64,000 nucleotides of DNA from Ahaetulla prasina (GCF_028640845.1 NC_080540.1:168583752-168647751); one strand, 5' to 3'. Shown: positions 32,818-43,880, counted from the stretch's first letter. Made by a program: numbers and translations. The notes: generated by a model not told the origin, from the letters alone.

Positions 32818-32863
32818 TAGATGGATGGATGGATGGATGGATGGATGGATGGATGGATGGATG

Positions 32864-32894
<31 letters not shown>

Positions 32895-32895
32895 T
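32818..32895 (+). repeat. Compound tetranucleotide array (GGAT)n-(GATA)n-(GACA)n
   Basis: About eleven GGAT units, then two or three GATA units, then about five GACA units. GATA/GACA are the units of the snake Bkm satellite, but this is only a short array. Confidence 0.95.
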
Positions 32896-32984
32896 TACAG
32901 GCATTTCATTATCCAAATAAAGTAACATCATGAGTGCTAGTAGGGAATAGGATTTACTGTTACTGTTAAGTTGTTTGGCAGTTT

Positions 32985-33870
32985 CTTGATTGGGGTATTG
33001 TGTACTTCTTGATAGTTGGTCTGATGTTAATCTTGGTGTTGAACTCTGCTCATCTGGATGTTGATTGCTACTGGGGAGGTGTTTTGGGTCTTTTTGTTCC
33101 CATTTTGGCTTGTTGATTGTCTCTTTTGAATGGTATGTAGATGTTGTTTATGTCTATGCATCTATTGATGGTTGATTTTTGAGAGTGCCAGGAATTTTCT
33201 AGTGTTTTTGGACTTGGCTCAGTCTAGGATGGTCACAGTTTCCCAACTGAAACTATGGTTAAGTCTGTCCATGAAATTAAGGAGTTTTCCTCATGTCTTC
33301 TGACTGCTAGTTCCATTTACGGATGCGGTCTGCCAGTCTTTTGACTGTTTGTCCTATACAGTAGCTATTGCTGTCCTTTCACTGTATGTTGCAGATGACT
33401 CTTGTTGTTGTTTTTTCTTTGGCTGCTGGGTCTTTTAGTAACTTAGGATGTTTTGGAGGGCTTTAGTTGGTTTGGGTACTATGCTGATGTCATGTGGTTG
33501 TAATAGTCTGTTGGCAATTTCTGAGATTTTTTGGTGTGTGACAATGTTATCCTTTTTACAGGATAATACTGCATTGTTGGTTGTGCTATATCGGGTTGAG
33601 TGATCTTTTTGATAAAGTTGCGAGGATATCCATTTTATTGGAAGATGTTGTACAGAAGAATTGTTTCCTTTTTTATATTCATGATTGCTGCAGTGTGCTG
33701 GTCTAAATAGTGTTCTTATGTAGCTTTTCTTGTGGGTGGTTGGGTTGTTACTTTGATATTGGAGCACTTGGTTGGTCTGGGTGGTTTTTCTATAGATTTG
33801 TTTCTAGTTTGCCATCATTGTCTTTGCTGATAGGGATATCCAAGAAGGGGAGCATGGTGTTGTTTTCTTA
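32985..33870 (-). pseudogene. Penelope-like element: RT C-terminus and GIY-YIG remnant
   Basis: On the minus strand the order is LPFLDIPISKDNDGKLET (RT end, from about 33860), then QYQSNNPTTHKKSYIRTLFRPAHCS, then ISEIANRLLQPHDISIVPKPTKALQNIL, and VICNIQ-KDSNSYCIGQTVKRLADRI, which corresponds to the GIY-YIG endonuclease start (Y-x-G-Q-T) of Penelope-like retroelements. The open part (33435-33767) is 110 codons; stops break the GIY-YIG module. The element is a 5'-truncated, inactive copy. Confidence 0.82.
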
Positions 33871-33874
33871 TTCT

Positions 33875-34340
33875 TCGTAAACAAACAAACAAATAAATAT
33901 TTCAACTGTCTTGAACAGCCTCCTGAATTGCTAGCTGATTTGATCCCTATAATTCAAATAAATAAATAAATACATCTGACATGTGCCACATCACCTGTTC
34001 TCTGTTAGGAGAAAGTGTTGAGCCAGCTCCTAAGACGGGGTAGGGATGAAGTGCAATGAAACCTGCAGTTCGTTATACTTTTGTCAATAAATTCAGCTTC
34101 TGCTGTTTTTGCTATACATCTATTTCAGGAAGAAAGGCATGACATGGATAGACAGATACTGGTAGTACTGGGGGAGGGTAACTGCTGCTGTCCCTGCCCT
34201 TTGGAACAGCATCCCCCTGCAAGGCGAGAAATGAATGGTGCCTATTTTCCTGGGGTTGTATACTGTAAGCTGCCCACAGTCTTTTGGAGTGGGCAGCCAT
34301 AATAAAACATAAGTTAATTATTATCATTCAGGCTGGACTA
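33875..34340. other. Unassigned stretch
   Basis: Short (AAAC/AAAT) runs at 33878-33900 and 33955-33975 may be LINE tails. No exon recognised. Confidence 0.35.
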
Positions 34341-34346
34341 GAATTT

Positions 34347-35026
34347 ATTTATTTATTTATTAAATTTTTATACCGCCCTTCTCCCGAAGGACTCAGGGCG
34401 GTGTACAGCCAGAAATAAAATACAAGATATGTACAATTAAAAACGAATTAAAACATAGCAAAATTACAAAAACGGCTGATAATTAAAATTAAAATTTAGA
34501 ATATTTAAAATATTAATAAAACCCCATTTTAAAATCAAACTATTATGCCAGTCCCGCTTGAATAAATATGTTTTTAGCTCACGACGGAAGGTCTGAAGAT
34601 CAGGCACTTGACGTAGGCCGGGGGGGAGTTCATTCCAGAGCGTCGATGCTCCCACAGAGAAGGCCCTACTCCTGGGGGCCGCCAGCCGACACTGTTTGGC
34701 GGACGGCACCCTGAGGAGACCCTCTCTATGAGAGCGTACGGGTCGGTGGGAGGCATAGGGTAACAGCAGGCGGTCTCGTAAGTACCCGGGTCCTAAGCCA
34801 TGGAGCGCTTTAAAGGTGGTAACCAAAATCTTGAAACGCATCCGAAAGACCACAGGAAGCCAGTGCAGACTACGGAGCAGTGGTGTTACATGGGAGCCAC
34901 GCGCGGCTCCCATTACTACTCGCGCAGCCGCATTCTGGACTAACTGCAGCCTCCGGGTGCACCTCAAGGGCAGCCCCATGTAGAGAGCATTGCAGTAATC
35001 CAACCGAGACGTAACCAGAGCGTGAC
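34347..35026 (-). pseudogene. L2-clade LINE, 5'-truncated, minus strand
   Basis: The minus-strand frame from about 35003 reads MDYCNALYMGLPLRCTRRLQLVQNAAARVV, SHVTPLLRSLHWLPVVF, GLGPGYLRDRLLLPYASHRPVRSHREGLLRVPSAKQCRLAAP, FSVGASTLWNELPPGLRQVPDLQTFRRELKTYLF: the complete C-terminus of the L2 reverse transcriptase after the catalytic core. The 3' UTR with CCGCCCTGAGTCCTTCGGG and the (AAAT)n tail ends at 34347. The catalytic motifs are absent because of 5' truncation. Confidence 0.92.
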
Positions 35027-35044
35027 CTCCAAGGTTCCTTCCAG
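35024..35044 (+). mobile_element. CR1 3' terminal fragment
   Basis: 'gacctccaaggttccttcc' matches the last bases of the CR1 3' UTR (compare 62108-62130). It joins the (TCTCT)n array. Confidence 0.6.
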
Positions 35045-35141
35045 CTCTCTTCTCTTCTCTTCTCTTCTCTTCTCTTCTCTTCTCTTCTCTTCTCTTCTCT
35101 TCTCTTCTCTTCTCTTCTCTTCTCTTCTCTTCTCTTCTCTC
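35045..35141 (+). repeat. (TCTCT)n microsatellite
   Basis: About 19 units of TTCTC, nearly perfect, next to the CR1 end fragment. The LLFSS-repeat frame over it is an artefact. Confidence 0.97.
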
Positions 35142-35154
35142 CCTTTTATTGGGA

Positions 35155-35275
35155 TGATGATGATGATGATGATGTTTGCATGTACACTGAGAGCTTCTGC
35201 ACTGCAGTCAAATTCTTGTGTGTCGAATCACACTTAGCCAAATAAAGTGTTCTATTCTGTTCTGTTCCATTCCGT
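35155..35275 (+). mobile_element. Diverged L3/Snake1 LINE 3' end
   Basis: A short (GAT)n run is followed by 'tgtacactgagagcttctgc', 'gtgtcgaatcacacttagcc' and a degenerate TTCTG/TTCCG tail. Older than the copies with pure ATTCT tails. Confidence 0.75.
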
Positions 35276-35279
35276 TCAT

Positions 35280-35725
35280 AAATCAAACAAATGGTGCTGG
35301 GGGATAAGTGAGGCTTTGAGGAGGTCCATGCTAGCCAATGGACTATCCTCTAAAGCAGGCTAGGCCCATTGGCCACAGATTCTCCGTTCCTGTTCTAGCG
35401 GTAGGAATCATGGTGTTTTTGCTGACCATCCATTGGAGTCTCTTCTGCTCTTTGTATTTGACATTTTTACGCTACCATTTTTCCAAGCAGCTCTCTTAGA
35501 GATAGATTAGGTGAAGAAATTGTGTGGGTATGGTGAAAACACAAGTTTTGTGGCCTTTTGACAAAATGGTCACAAGGTGACCTATTGTAGATTAGCAGAG
35601 ACTATTTACTACAATAGATTCTTGACTTGCTACTCTAAACTGGTGGGCATAAAAGAAAAAGTATGTAGTAAGCTTGGAGCAAAATACAATGCAGAAAAAA
35701 ACTGAAAATCACATGAAAGCTGGTA
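35280..35725. other. Unassigned stretch
   Basis: No recognised element or exon. Confidence 0.35.
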
Positions 35726-35728
35726 TTT

Positions 35729-36456
35729 ATTTATTTATTTATTTGTCACAACAGTATATATAAGCATAAGCATGAAATAACTATATGATATATAAGCATA
35801 TATATAAGCATAAGCATGAAATAACTATACGAATTGGATACAATCAAAGGGAACATTAGGACAGGAACGGTAGGCACGCTGGTGCTCTTATGCACACCCC
35901 TTACAGACCTCTTAGGGATGGGGTGAGGTCAATAGTAGATAGTCTTCGGTTAAAGCTTTGGGGATTTTGGGAAGAGACTACAGGTAGTGCATTCCAGGCA
36001 TTAACAACTCTATTACTGAAGTCATATTTTCTACAATCAAGATTGGAACGGTTCACATTAAGCTTAAATCTATTTTGTGCTCGTGTATTGTTGCGATTGA
36101 AGCTGAAGTATTCTTCAACAGGAAGGCCATTGTAACAGATGATTCTATGAGTTAAACTCAGGTCATGTTGAAGGTGGCGGAGTTCTAAATTTTCTAAACC
36201 CAGGATTTCAAGTCTGGTGGCATAAGGTATTTTGTTGTAATCAGAGGAGTGGAGAACTCTTTTTGTAAAATATTTCTGGACATGCTCAATTGTATTTATG
36301 TCAGAAATGAGATGTGGGTTCCAGACAGGCGAGCTGTATTCAAGAATTGGTCTAGCAAATGTTTTATATGCTCTGGTTAGTAGTGTAATCTTTCTGGAGA
36401 AGAAGTTACGCAAGATTAAGTTTACAACTCTTAAAGCCTTTTTTACAATGTAGTTG
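35729..36456 (-). pseudogene. CR1-like LINE, 5'-truncated, minus strand
   Basis: A single open frame of 170 codons (36413-35901) reads MRNFFSRKITLLTRAYKTFARPILEYSSPVWNPHLISDINTIEHVQKYFTKRVLHSS, RLEILGLENLELRHLQHDLSLTHRII, LPVEEYFSFNRNN, LDCRKYDFSNRVVNAWNALPVVS. This is the C-terminal end of a CR1-superfamily reverse transcriptase, after the catalytic motifs. It ends SLRGL* and is followed by the 3' end and (AAATA)n tail at 35729. The frame is intact, so this copy is younger than the ones at 7210 and 52452. Confidence 0.88.
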
Positions 36457-36761
36457 CAGTGGGGTAGGATTGAGCAGGTTCTGACCAGTTCTGGAGAACC
36501 AGCAGCAGAAATTTTGAGTAGTTCAGAGAACCAGTAAATACCACCTCTGACTGGCCCTCATCTATTCTCTGCCTCCCGAGTCCCAGCTGATCGGGAGGAA
36601 ATTGGGATTTTGCAGTAACCTTCCCCTGGAGTGGGGAGGGAATGGAGATTTTACAGTATCCCTCCCCTGCCATGCCGACAAAGCCACGCCTACAAAGCCA
36701 CACCAGACCCATTAAACCATGCACACAGAACCAGTAGTAAAAATTTCTGAATCCCACACTG
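36457..36761 (-). mobile_element. hAT-like MITE, family A, minus strand
   Basis: Right end GAATCCCACACTG; left end CAGTGGGGTAGGATTGAGC. The inside has 'ctgaccagttctggagaacc' and 'gggattttgcagtaaccttcc' in reverse of the other copies. The 8-bp flanks do not match, perhaps because it abuts the LINE at 36456. Confidence 0.78.
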
Positions 36762-36764
36762 GTC

Positions 36765-37737
36765 AGCCTATTGCCCACAACAATCTGGGTCCTCTATTTT
36801 ACCATTACCAGGATCTCTGATAATGAGGTTATTTGAGAAGAAGAAGGCCAGTTCTGCAAAAGACAACTGGTCACATTCAAAGGCTTCCCAGTATTAGGCA
36901 AAACAGATGAGCAATGGGAAGGAAAAGAAGAAAGCAGCAGCAGATTTTTCTGTTTGGGGATAGAACATGCCATTTGCCTTTCTCTAGTGAAGGAGATTTA
37001 TTTGCTGTTTCCCTGTTGGCCAGAGCTATTTCCTGCAGCACCTGGTTTCACTGTAGAGGTTCCATCCGTAAAGATACGCTAGAAATGGACGCCCGGAGAA
37101 GCATCTCCCCCCCAATTCCAATTCCCTGCTGTTTTTCTTACAGCAACTTCAGCCCCACCAACCCATGTGTGTTGGTCAAGCCTCCTTCTCTAAGCCCCAC
37201 CCAGGCGCTTTCTTCCCCCCACGCCTCTGGGGAAGGCTGAAGAAAGCATTCCCGCATGGGCTGAGAATTGGAGGCAGCCAAAGGTAAGCAGGCTGCCAGC
37301 ACTCCATCTGCTTTGCGCTTCCCCAGCAGAACAAAGAGCATAAATCCAGCATGACACGGCTCTGGCTGAGAGGAGCAGCTTTCCTCGGCCTCCGAAAGAG
37401 CAAACAGATGTCGAGGGAGAGTCAGTCTGTACAAGGGAAAGTCCAGGCCGGGGTTGTTGTTGGTGCATAATATACCTCTGTAAAGGTGAGCAGTGTCCCT
37501 GTGACATTACAGAGGGAGACTGCAAGGCGGGAAGGAGAACGCTTCCTCTCCTTTCTGTTGCTGAATATTGAGCTTATTAGGATCAAGGCTTTCAGCCGGG
37601 GCTCCACCCCAGCCCTGTTTTCTAATTCCAAATAAATACAATTGGAATAATTGAAAGAGCCTCTGAACAGGCGCCAAGGGCTATATGCGTTGCAGGCGAG
37701 GAAGGACTTTCAAGTAGAAGAGTTCCTTCCAGTAATG
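36765..37737. other. Unassigned stretch
   Basis: The first 40 bp (attgcccacaacaatctggg) are a SINE scrap. The rest shows no recognised repeat; frames on both strands at 37138-37631 overlap each other and have no motif. Confidence 0.35.
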
Positions 37738-37745
37738 CCTAAACC

Positions 37746-38164
37746 CAAGAGTGGGCTGCTGGGGGTTCGGGAGAACCTCTAGCTAAGATTCTGTGCATTT
37801 CGGAGAACCCCCAAATCCCACACTTGGCTGGCCCCGCCCGTCCCTCCCCTCCCAGGAGTCCCCACGTAGCCCGTTTTGAATGCAGGTAAGTGCAGGGTGT
37901 GTGCGGAGGCTCAGGGAGGGCAAAAAAACAAGTTCAGGAAGGCCGGAAATGCACTCGTTTCCAGCCTCCAGAGGGCCTCCGGAGCCTGGAGAGGCCATTT
38001 TCGTCCTCCTGGAGGCTCGAAGACAGTCTCTGGAGCCCGGGGAGGGCAAAAATGCCCCCCCCGCCCTGGTGCAGGAGGCCAACTAGGCCATGCCAACCAT
38101 GGCCACACCCACCCAGCAACCAGGCAGAGAAGCCTTTGCTAAAAAAATTTGAAGCCCACCCCTG
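37746..38164 (-). mobile_element. hAT-like MITE, family D, minus strand (419 bp)
   Basis: Ends CAAGAGTGGGCTGCTGG and TTTGAAGCCCACCCCTG. Perfect 8-bp duplication cctaaacc at 37738-37745 and 38165-38172. The core includes 'gtgcggaggctcagggagg' and 'gaggccggaaatg'-like sequence. Several frames of 60-124 codons on both strands are artefacts of the G+C-rich core. Confidence 0.9.
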
Positions 38165-38172
38165 CCTAAACC

Positions 38173-39275
38173 CTTCACTTTTTTTAAAAAAAGAATGTAT
38201 TATGGATAAGGGTAAGAGGAGGCACATACTTTGCTTGTTCCATTTTGTGGAAAAGGAAAACTGAGGGGGAAGAGAGAAATGCTCAGGAAGAGAGCTGGCT
38301 TAAAGGCATACCAAGGGACGTTGTGAATCATTTGACATCTTTGCAAAAATGCCAAATCCCAAAGCTCTTGGTCTTGAAGCGGCACTAGAATAACAAAAGC
38401 ATCAATCACACACACTCGTTTGGGTGTCAATATGTATTTTACACGCCTGAAACTTTTCTATGTGCAGAACGCAGATCAAGCCACCTAATTTGAATTTGGA
38501 AGGATGGGAAATATATGCTAATACAGCAGCAAACAAAGATTTGGTGGGATGGTTAACATTATGGGATATTTGAGGTCACATCCTGCCTCATAAATTTTCC
38601 TGAATCTTGTTCACCCAGCTGCCAAACGTTTCTTAATTCTTCCTCCCTTCCTTTCAAAAGGCCCAGGGAAAAAAAAAGATTCCTCCACCCCTTTATTGTT
38701 TGTCCTGTCCCTTGACTGTGAAATTCAGTGATTTTTTTTTTTTTTAGACTTTCTGACCCTTAGCATGTTTTGCTTGGTTCCAAATCTCAGCCTTTTTTAC
38801 AGGATGCAGAAATTTGACTCGTAGCTTTAACTCTGATGGAGAATTTTTAACGATGCCACAGAATGGAAGCAGTGCTCCCTCCTAGGCCTCTACCTTATCT
38901 GACAACTACAAGACGCAGGGACTTTTCTAATATTCTCCAATGAAAGACATTTTCTAAAGTTGTTGTTTTTCCTTTTGAGGAGAGGGAAATTTAGCCTATC
39001 ATAGCAGCTGCATAACTTCTTTTTTTCTAAACATCTTTATCTTCTGCTGGCATTTGAAAAAAGCGACTCGGTTGCCAGCCTGTCTTCCATCTTGCAATTC
39101 CCACAAAACTCCCAGACTGGATATCAATCTGGAGTATCTTGTGAAGTGTCTAAAGGCCACCATTGAAGAATGAAGAGGATGTTTTCCAAAACAGTGGTAT
39201 TCTTCAAAGAGGGAGACATAAGGGAGGAGGGGGAGGAGGAGGAGGTCGTTTCTAGAAAAATATTGTCACCATATT
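38173..39275. other. Unassigned stretch
   Basis: Mixed to AT-rich sequence with an A-run (38668-38678) and a T-run (38733-38745). No exon or repeat recognised; a (GGA)n run is at 39226-39245. Confidence 0.35.
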
Positions 39276-39283
39276 GTCTAGTT

Positions 39284-39418
39284 CAGGGGTCTCCAACCTT
39301 GGTCCCTTTAAGACTTGTGAACTTCAACTCCCAGAGTTCCTCAGCCAACTTTGCTGGCTGAGGGACTCTGGGAGTTGAAGTCCACAAGTCTTAAAGGGAC
39401 CAAGGTTGGAGACCCCTG
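39284..39418. mobile_element. hAT-like MITE, family F, intact foldback (135 bp)
   Basis: Almost the whole element is one inverted repeat: CAGGGGTCTCCAACCTTGG to CCAAGGTTGGAGACCCCTG, with 'ttcctcagcc' / 'ggctgagggac' near the centre. Perfect 8-bp duplication gtctagtt at 39276-39283 and 39419-39426. It can fold into a hairpin of about 60 bp. Confidence 0.96.
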
Positions 39419-39469
39419 GTCTAGTTGGTGTTGCTCTTTTTACTTTGCCACTTCTAGATTTTTATTTCC

Positions 39470-40345
39470 TGGAGTTGTCACGAAGAGGGGTCAGACAGGG
39501 CTGTATTCTATCTCCACTGTTGTTTAATATCTACTCTGAGTCAATTTTCAACGAAGCACTGGAAAACATTGATGCTAGCCTCAGAATAAATGGTGTTCAG
39601 ATCAACAATTTAAGATACGCTGATAATACAGTTCTGCTTGCCAGTAAGCATGAAGACCTTCAGCTCCTCATCAACAGTCTCAGAAATATCTGGAGAATAT
39701 GGCTTGAAGCTTAACACCTCAAAAACCAAGATCATGGTCGTCAGCAAAGAACCCATTAATTTACCACTGATAAATTCGGAAGGAATGCCACTAGAAAAAG
39801 TTGGAAGGATCACATACCTCGGTTTTAATTTACATGAAAGCTGGCACATGATCAGTGAAGTGAAGACAAGGATAGAGAAAGCTCAAAGAGCATTCTTCAG
39901 AATGAAAAAAGTCTTCTGCAGTCATGACATAAGCCTAAGACTGAAAATCAGGCTTGTCAAATGTTACATCTTTTCTATCCTGCTCTATGGAGTAGAGAGC
40001 TGGTCTCTGACAGAAAACCACTTGAAGAAACTAGAAGCATTTGAAATGTGGATTTACAGACGGCTGTTACGGATAAAATGGGTTAAGAAAAGCACAAATG
40101 AAGAGGTAATAAGCCACCTGGGAAAGCAAAGGGAAATCAATCATCAACGCCATTAAAAAGCGAAAGTTAGAATATTTTGGACATGTGATGCGACACCCAG
40201 AAAAATATGGCATCCTTCATTTAATCCTCCAGGGAAAGATTGAAGGCAAATGAGGTCCAGGTAGAAGAAGAACAACATGGCTTCAAAACCTAAGGGACTA
40301 GTCTGGACAAAACTCAGCAGCACTTTTTTATGCGGCTGTTGACAA
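39470..40345 (+). pseudogene. RTE/R4-like non-LTR LINE, RT C-terminal half
   Basis: First frame: RRGVRQGCILSPLLFNIY (motif B), INNLRYADNTVLLASKHEDLQLLINSLR, where the catalytic YADD is YADN. A frameshift near 39687 moves to SGEYGLKLNTSKTKIMVV, YLGFNLHE, IEKAQRAFFRMKKVF, LRLKIRLVKCYIFSILLYGVESWSLTENHLKKLEAFEMWIYRRLLRIKW, then (another shift near 40135) KRKLEYFGHVMRHPEKYGILHLILQGKIEGK*GPGRRRTTWLQNLR. The YGVESW and EAFEMW..RRLLRI signatures are typical of RTE/R4-group LINEs; I cannot decide between them. Damaged catalytic residue, stops and shifts make it dead. The 5' half is missing. Confidence 0.85.
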
Positions 40346-41394
40346 AAATAGGATTGCCAACATGATCACCAATGTCAATGATGGATATGGCAAAAGAAGA
40401 AGAATAAGGAGGAGGAGGAGGAGGAGTCTATTTCAAAGAAGGGCAACCTCAACCCATGGTCTACAAGAAGCCTCTAAAATCCCCTACTGTGGCTTCCAGT
40501 ACCTTTTTCTAAAATCGAGCAGTGGTGGTTTTTTTTGCAATTTCAACATAGTGATGTAAAGATGGAGATGGGCTTGCTTATTTTTTTATTAGCTTACTAT
40601 CCTACCTTTCATTTACGGGCTAAAGGCAACACACCTGGTGCTCCCTTGTACTTCTCTCCCCTCCCTCACTCCATGATCCTGTGTGGTAGATTCAACTATG
40701 AATAGCCAGCCTGCTTTCCAAGACTGCTGTCTCATGCCAGCTGGCGCACGCAAATATTGGAAATAATAATATTCTTTCATCCTCCAAATTTGTATTTACA
40801 GGGTCAGTCATATGCCCTGGATCCCATTGCCAAAGGAGATTCCAGCCACCGTCTCCCTTTCTAAATGTGGTCTTCAGGGAGAAAAGAGGCAAAAAGGTTG
40901 ATAGCAGAGGATGAGACGAGAAAGGAGGTAAGTACGTTTTCCCTCCCAAGCAGTCTCGGAATTAATTGACTGAATCATCAGAAATTTGGAGGGAGTTTAG
41001 GAAAAACTATGAAAAGCTCTGAAGGACAAATAAACTTTTTGGGGTCTGGGGTTTTTTTTTTGGTACTTTCAAGTCAGAGTTAATGTCTGGTGACTGCCTG
41101 AAGTTTTCTTGAAACCAATAAAAAAATGCAACAATGATAACCCAAAACCAAAGCAGCTATGCAATAAAAAAGATAAATGTGTAATACAATTTTATATATT
41201 GGTTTACTTATTTGTATTCCATCTTTATTGTGTTTACAACTAGATCAAGGCAGCAAACATATCCAACACGTCTCCCTCCTCCTATTTTCTGATAACAACA
41301 ACCCCGTGAGATCGGTTCAACTGAGAGAGAGAGAGAGAGTGAGTAGCCCACAAATAAACACACTATTAATATTACACAGATCAATTTCTGTTGG
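40346..41394. other. Stretch with old SINE scraps only
   Basis: About 40585-40700 and 41210-41345 are degraded minus-strand MIR-like SINE tails ('acaaccccgtgagatcggttcaac' in part). A (GGA)n run is at 40411-40425 and (GA)n at 41324-41338. Nothing else recognised. Confidence 0.45.
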
Positions 41395-41402
41395 GCTACA
41401 TG

Positions 41403-41776
41403 CAGGGGTGGGCTGCTAGGGGGTTCATAGGGGTTCAGGGGAACTTCTAGCTAAGATTCTGTGCAGTTCGGAGAACCCCCAAATCCCACTCCTGGCTAGC
41501 CCCGCCCACCACACCCCTCCCCTCCCAGGAGTCCCCATGTGTCCCGATTTGGATGCAGGTAACTGCAGGGCGTGCACAGAGGCCCAGGGAGGACGAAAAA
41601 TGGGCCCACCGGAAGTTTGGGAAGGCTGGCCTCCGGAGCCTGGGGAGGCTGTTTTCACCTACTCAGAGGCTCGAGGAAAGCCTCCAGAGCCCAGGGAGGG
41701 CAAAAAGCCCCCCCCCTGTGGTGCAAGTGGCCAACTAGGCCACACCCACCATGGCCATGGTGTAAGCCCACCCCCG
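41403..41776 (-). mobile_element. hAT-like MITE, family D, minus strand (374 bp)
   Basis: Ends CAGGGGTGGGCTGCTAGG and GTAAGCCCACCCCCG. Perfect 8-bp duplication gctacatg at 41395-41402 and 41777-41784. Same G+C-rich core as 16937 and 37746. Confidence 0.9.
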
Positions 41777-41839
41777 GCTACATGGGATCATTCCCTTTTA
41801 CCTCACCACTTTACCCTATAGCCCTCGGCCCAATTAAGT

Positions 41840-42057
41840 GTCAGTGTTCCAGAAAAACCTCCAACTCCAAGTAAAAGCTCCGAAACAAGCATCTTTCAAA
41901 GTTCTATTTACTAGGATAGGTAAACTGGCACATCTGGGAAAACCCGAATCTGAGGGGTCTGGGTTTTCCCCTCAGTAAATCAAAAAAACCCCAAACCATC
42001 CCCTGACTCTGCAGTCAATCACACGCTCTGATCACCAACCGTCCCATCTTGAGACAG
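41840..42057 (+). repeat. Unclassified ~200-bp repeat, copy 2
   Basis: GTCAGTGTTCCAGAAAAACC to GAGACAG. Shares its whole length with 19926-20127 apart from small insertions and substitutions. Confidence 0.75.
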
Positions 42058-42059
42058 CA

Positions 42060-42894
42060 CTCTGACCACTCCTCCTCCATATGCAGGATTGGCCTGACCT
42101 TGACCGACAGGAAGAATGCTATTATGTCTAAAGACAACCCCTCTACTAAATCCCCCCCTCCTACTTTCCCACACATGAGAAAGTGGCAGCACGAAAGCTT
42201 CCGGCCTAATATGGCTTCCAAAGCTGACAGTAAGCAGCACCAGCATGCCAAAAGTTGTCTCCCCTCCCCTTCTTTTGCTTCTTGAATGTAAGTGTGAGCA
42301 TACATACCTACGTACGTAAGTATGTGTTTCTTCCTGGTTAACTGCTAGGGACGTTTTAAGAGAAAGCAGGAAAAGAAAATGTTTTAAAGCAATTAATGGG
42401 TGGACGCTGGGGAGCACATAGCTTTTAGTTGAGTGGTTGGGAAAGGCGGCCATTCAGTTCCAGTTAAAAAAAGCAGGCCTACCCACAAGCCTGACCATCA
42501 GTCTAGGTCAGACATTCCTGTGTAAAACACATCACTGTTTCCTGCCGCAGAGAATCAAGTCAGGGGCTGGAAGTGGTTAATGGAGTCACCAGCTGCAGTT
42601 TGACGGGACCCTTCACCCTGCCGTTATTATCTCACTGCAGAGATGCTGTCCAAGCCCAAACAGCTGCTGTGCAACCATTTCCCGAACTTCCCAGATCTAT
42701 TTCCTCATGCAGCAAGCTGGCCTGTGGAATAAGGCTGATTAAGACCTTTCGCTCTGTTGTTATTTTTGCATGTGGGAGTGTATTTCAAACAAATTATCAA
42801 ATTGGTCTGAACTGTGTGAAAAACACAGTTATGACAATGAGATCTAAAATATGGGCAGGGCGTTGCTTCAAAACCAAAGAGTGAAAGAGACAGC
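42060..42894. other. Unassigned stretch
   Basis: Overlapping frames on both strands at 42015-42453 show no motif. No transposon end recognised. Confidence 0.35.
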
Positions 42895-42902
42895 AGCCCA
42901 AC

Positions 42903-43192
42903 CAGTGGTGGGTTTCAAAAATGTATACTACCGGTTCTGTGGGTGTGGCTTGGTGGGTGTGGCTTGGTGGGCGTGGCAGGGGAAAGATAGTGTAAAATCT
43001 CCATTCTTTCCCCAATCCAGGGGGAAGGATATTGCAAAATCCCCATTTCCTCCCGATCAGCTGGGACTTGGGAGGCAGAGAATAGATGGGGGTGGGGCCA
43101 GTCAGAATTTTTACTACCGGTTCTCCGAACTACTCAAAATTTCCGCTACCGGTTCTCCAGAACTGGTGAGAACCTGCTGAAACCCACCTCTA
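42903..43192 (+). mobile_element. hAT-like MITE, family A (290 bp)
   Basis: Left end CAGTGGTGGGTTTCA; right end TGAAACCCACCTCTA. Perfect 8-bp duplication agcccaac at 42895-42902 and 43193-43200. This is the best reference copy of family A in the window. Confidence 0.93.
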
Positions 43193-43399
43193 AGCCCAAC
43201 CTCCTTAATTTAGGTTTATGCTGCAGTATATTCCTTCCATTGTTGCAGCACTGAACTTTTTTTGTTAATTTGAAAAATGTTTGCTGATATCTCAGCAGAA
43301 GCAGCTCTAGGTTTAAGATCTGTTGCTTATCTTGTGGATATGCCACAGTATATCCGTGAGTCCCCTCAGCTCTATGGTTGCCTGTGTGTTTTCAGGTGC

Positions 43400-43880
43400 A
43401 ATTCATGTGGCTAGATATCCCCTGTGAAGCCCTTCATGGCATGGTGCTGGGCTATTTGAAGGATTGCTTGACTTCAATTGTTTCTATCTAGACAGTGACA
43501 TTGGGTGGAGTGGGGGTGCTTCAGGTCCCCTCAATGAAAGAGAGCCATCTTTAGAGGATTTAGGAAGCATGTCTTCTCTGTTACACCCCTGCCTCTAGAA
43601 TGGTTTCCGCCCAACCTCCCACCCTGGCTCCCATCCTGATGATGCTTGGAAGTCCATGAAGACCTGGCTCGTCTCCCAGGCAACAGTGGATGTTGAACCC
43701 TTGTGGGTTGCTTTTCCCCCCTATGTTCTCTGGACATGTGTGGTCCTTTTTTTCCTCAGTTTTATGTTCCTTTCTCATTTTTTTACTTGCAAGCAGCCCA
43801 GAATCATCTGGAGTCAGATGGTTTCTAAATATTGTTAGTATTACGGAGGCCATCCAAAATCATGATAAATTAGGGGAGCT
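43400..43880 (+). pseudogene. Old L2-like LINE C-terminus and 3' end
   Basis: Translated pieces include ALHGMVLGYLKDCL (about 43428-43470), then FSVT-like and RKSMKTWLVSQA-type sequence (gaagtccatgaagacctggctcg at 43650-43672), the end of an L2 reverse transcriptase. The 3' part 'gcaagcagcccagaatcatctgg' resembles the L2 3' hairpin. Many substitutions show that it is older than the L2 at 25115. Confidence 0.65.

Noticed and set aside
35022..35237. LLFSS-repeat frame
   Set aside because: Artefact of (TCTCT)n.
37138..37631. Several overlapping minus-strand frames
   Set aside because: They overlap in different frames with no motif and no splice evidence.
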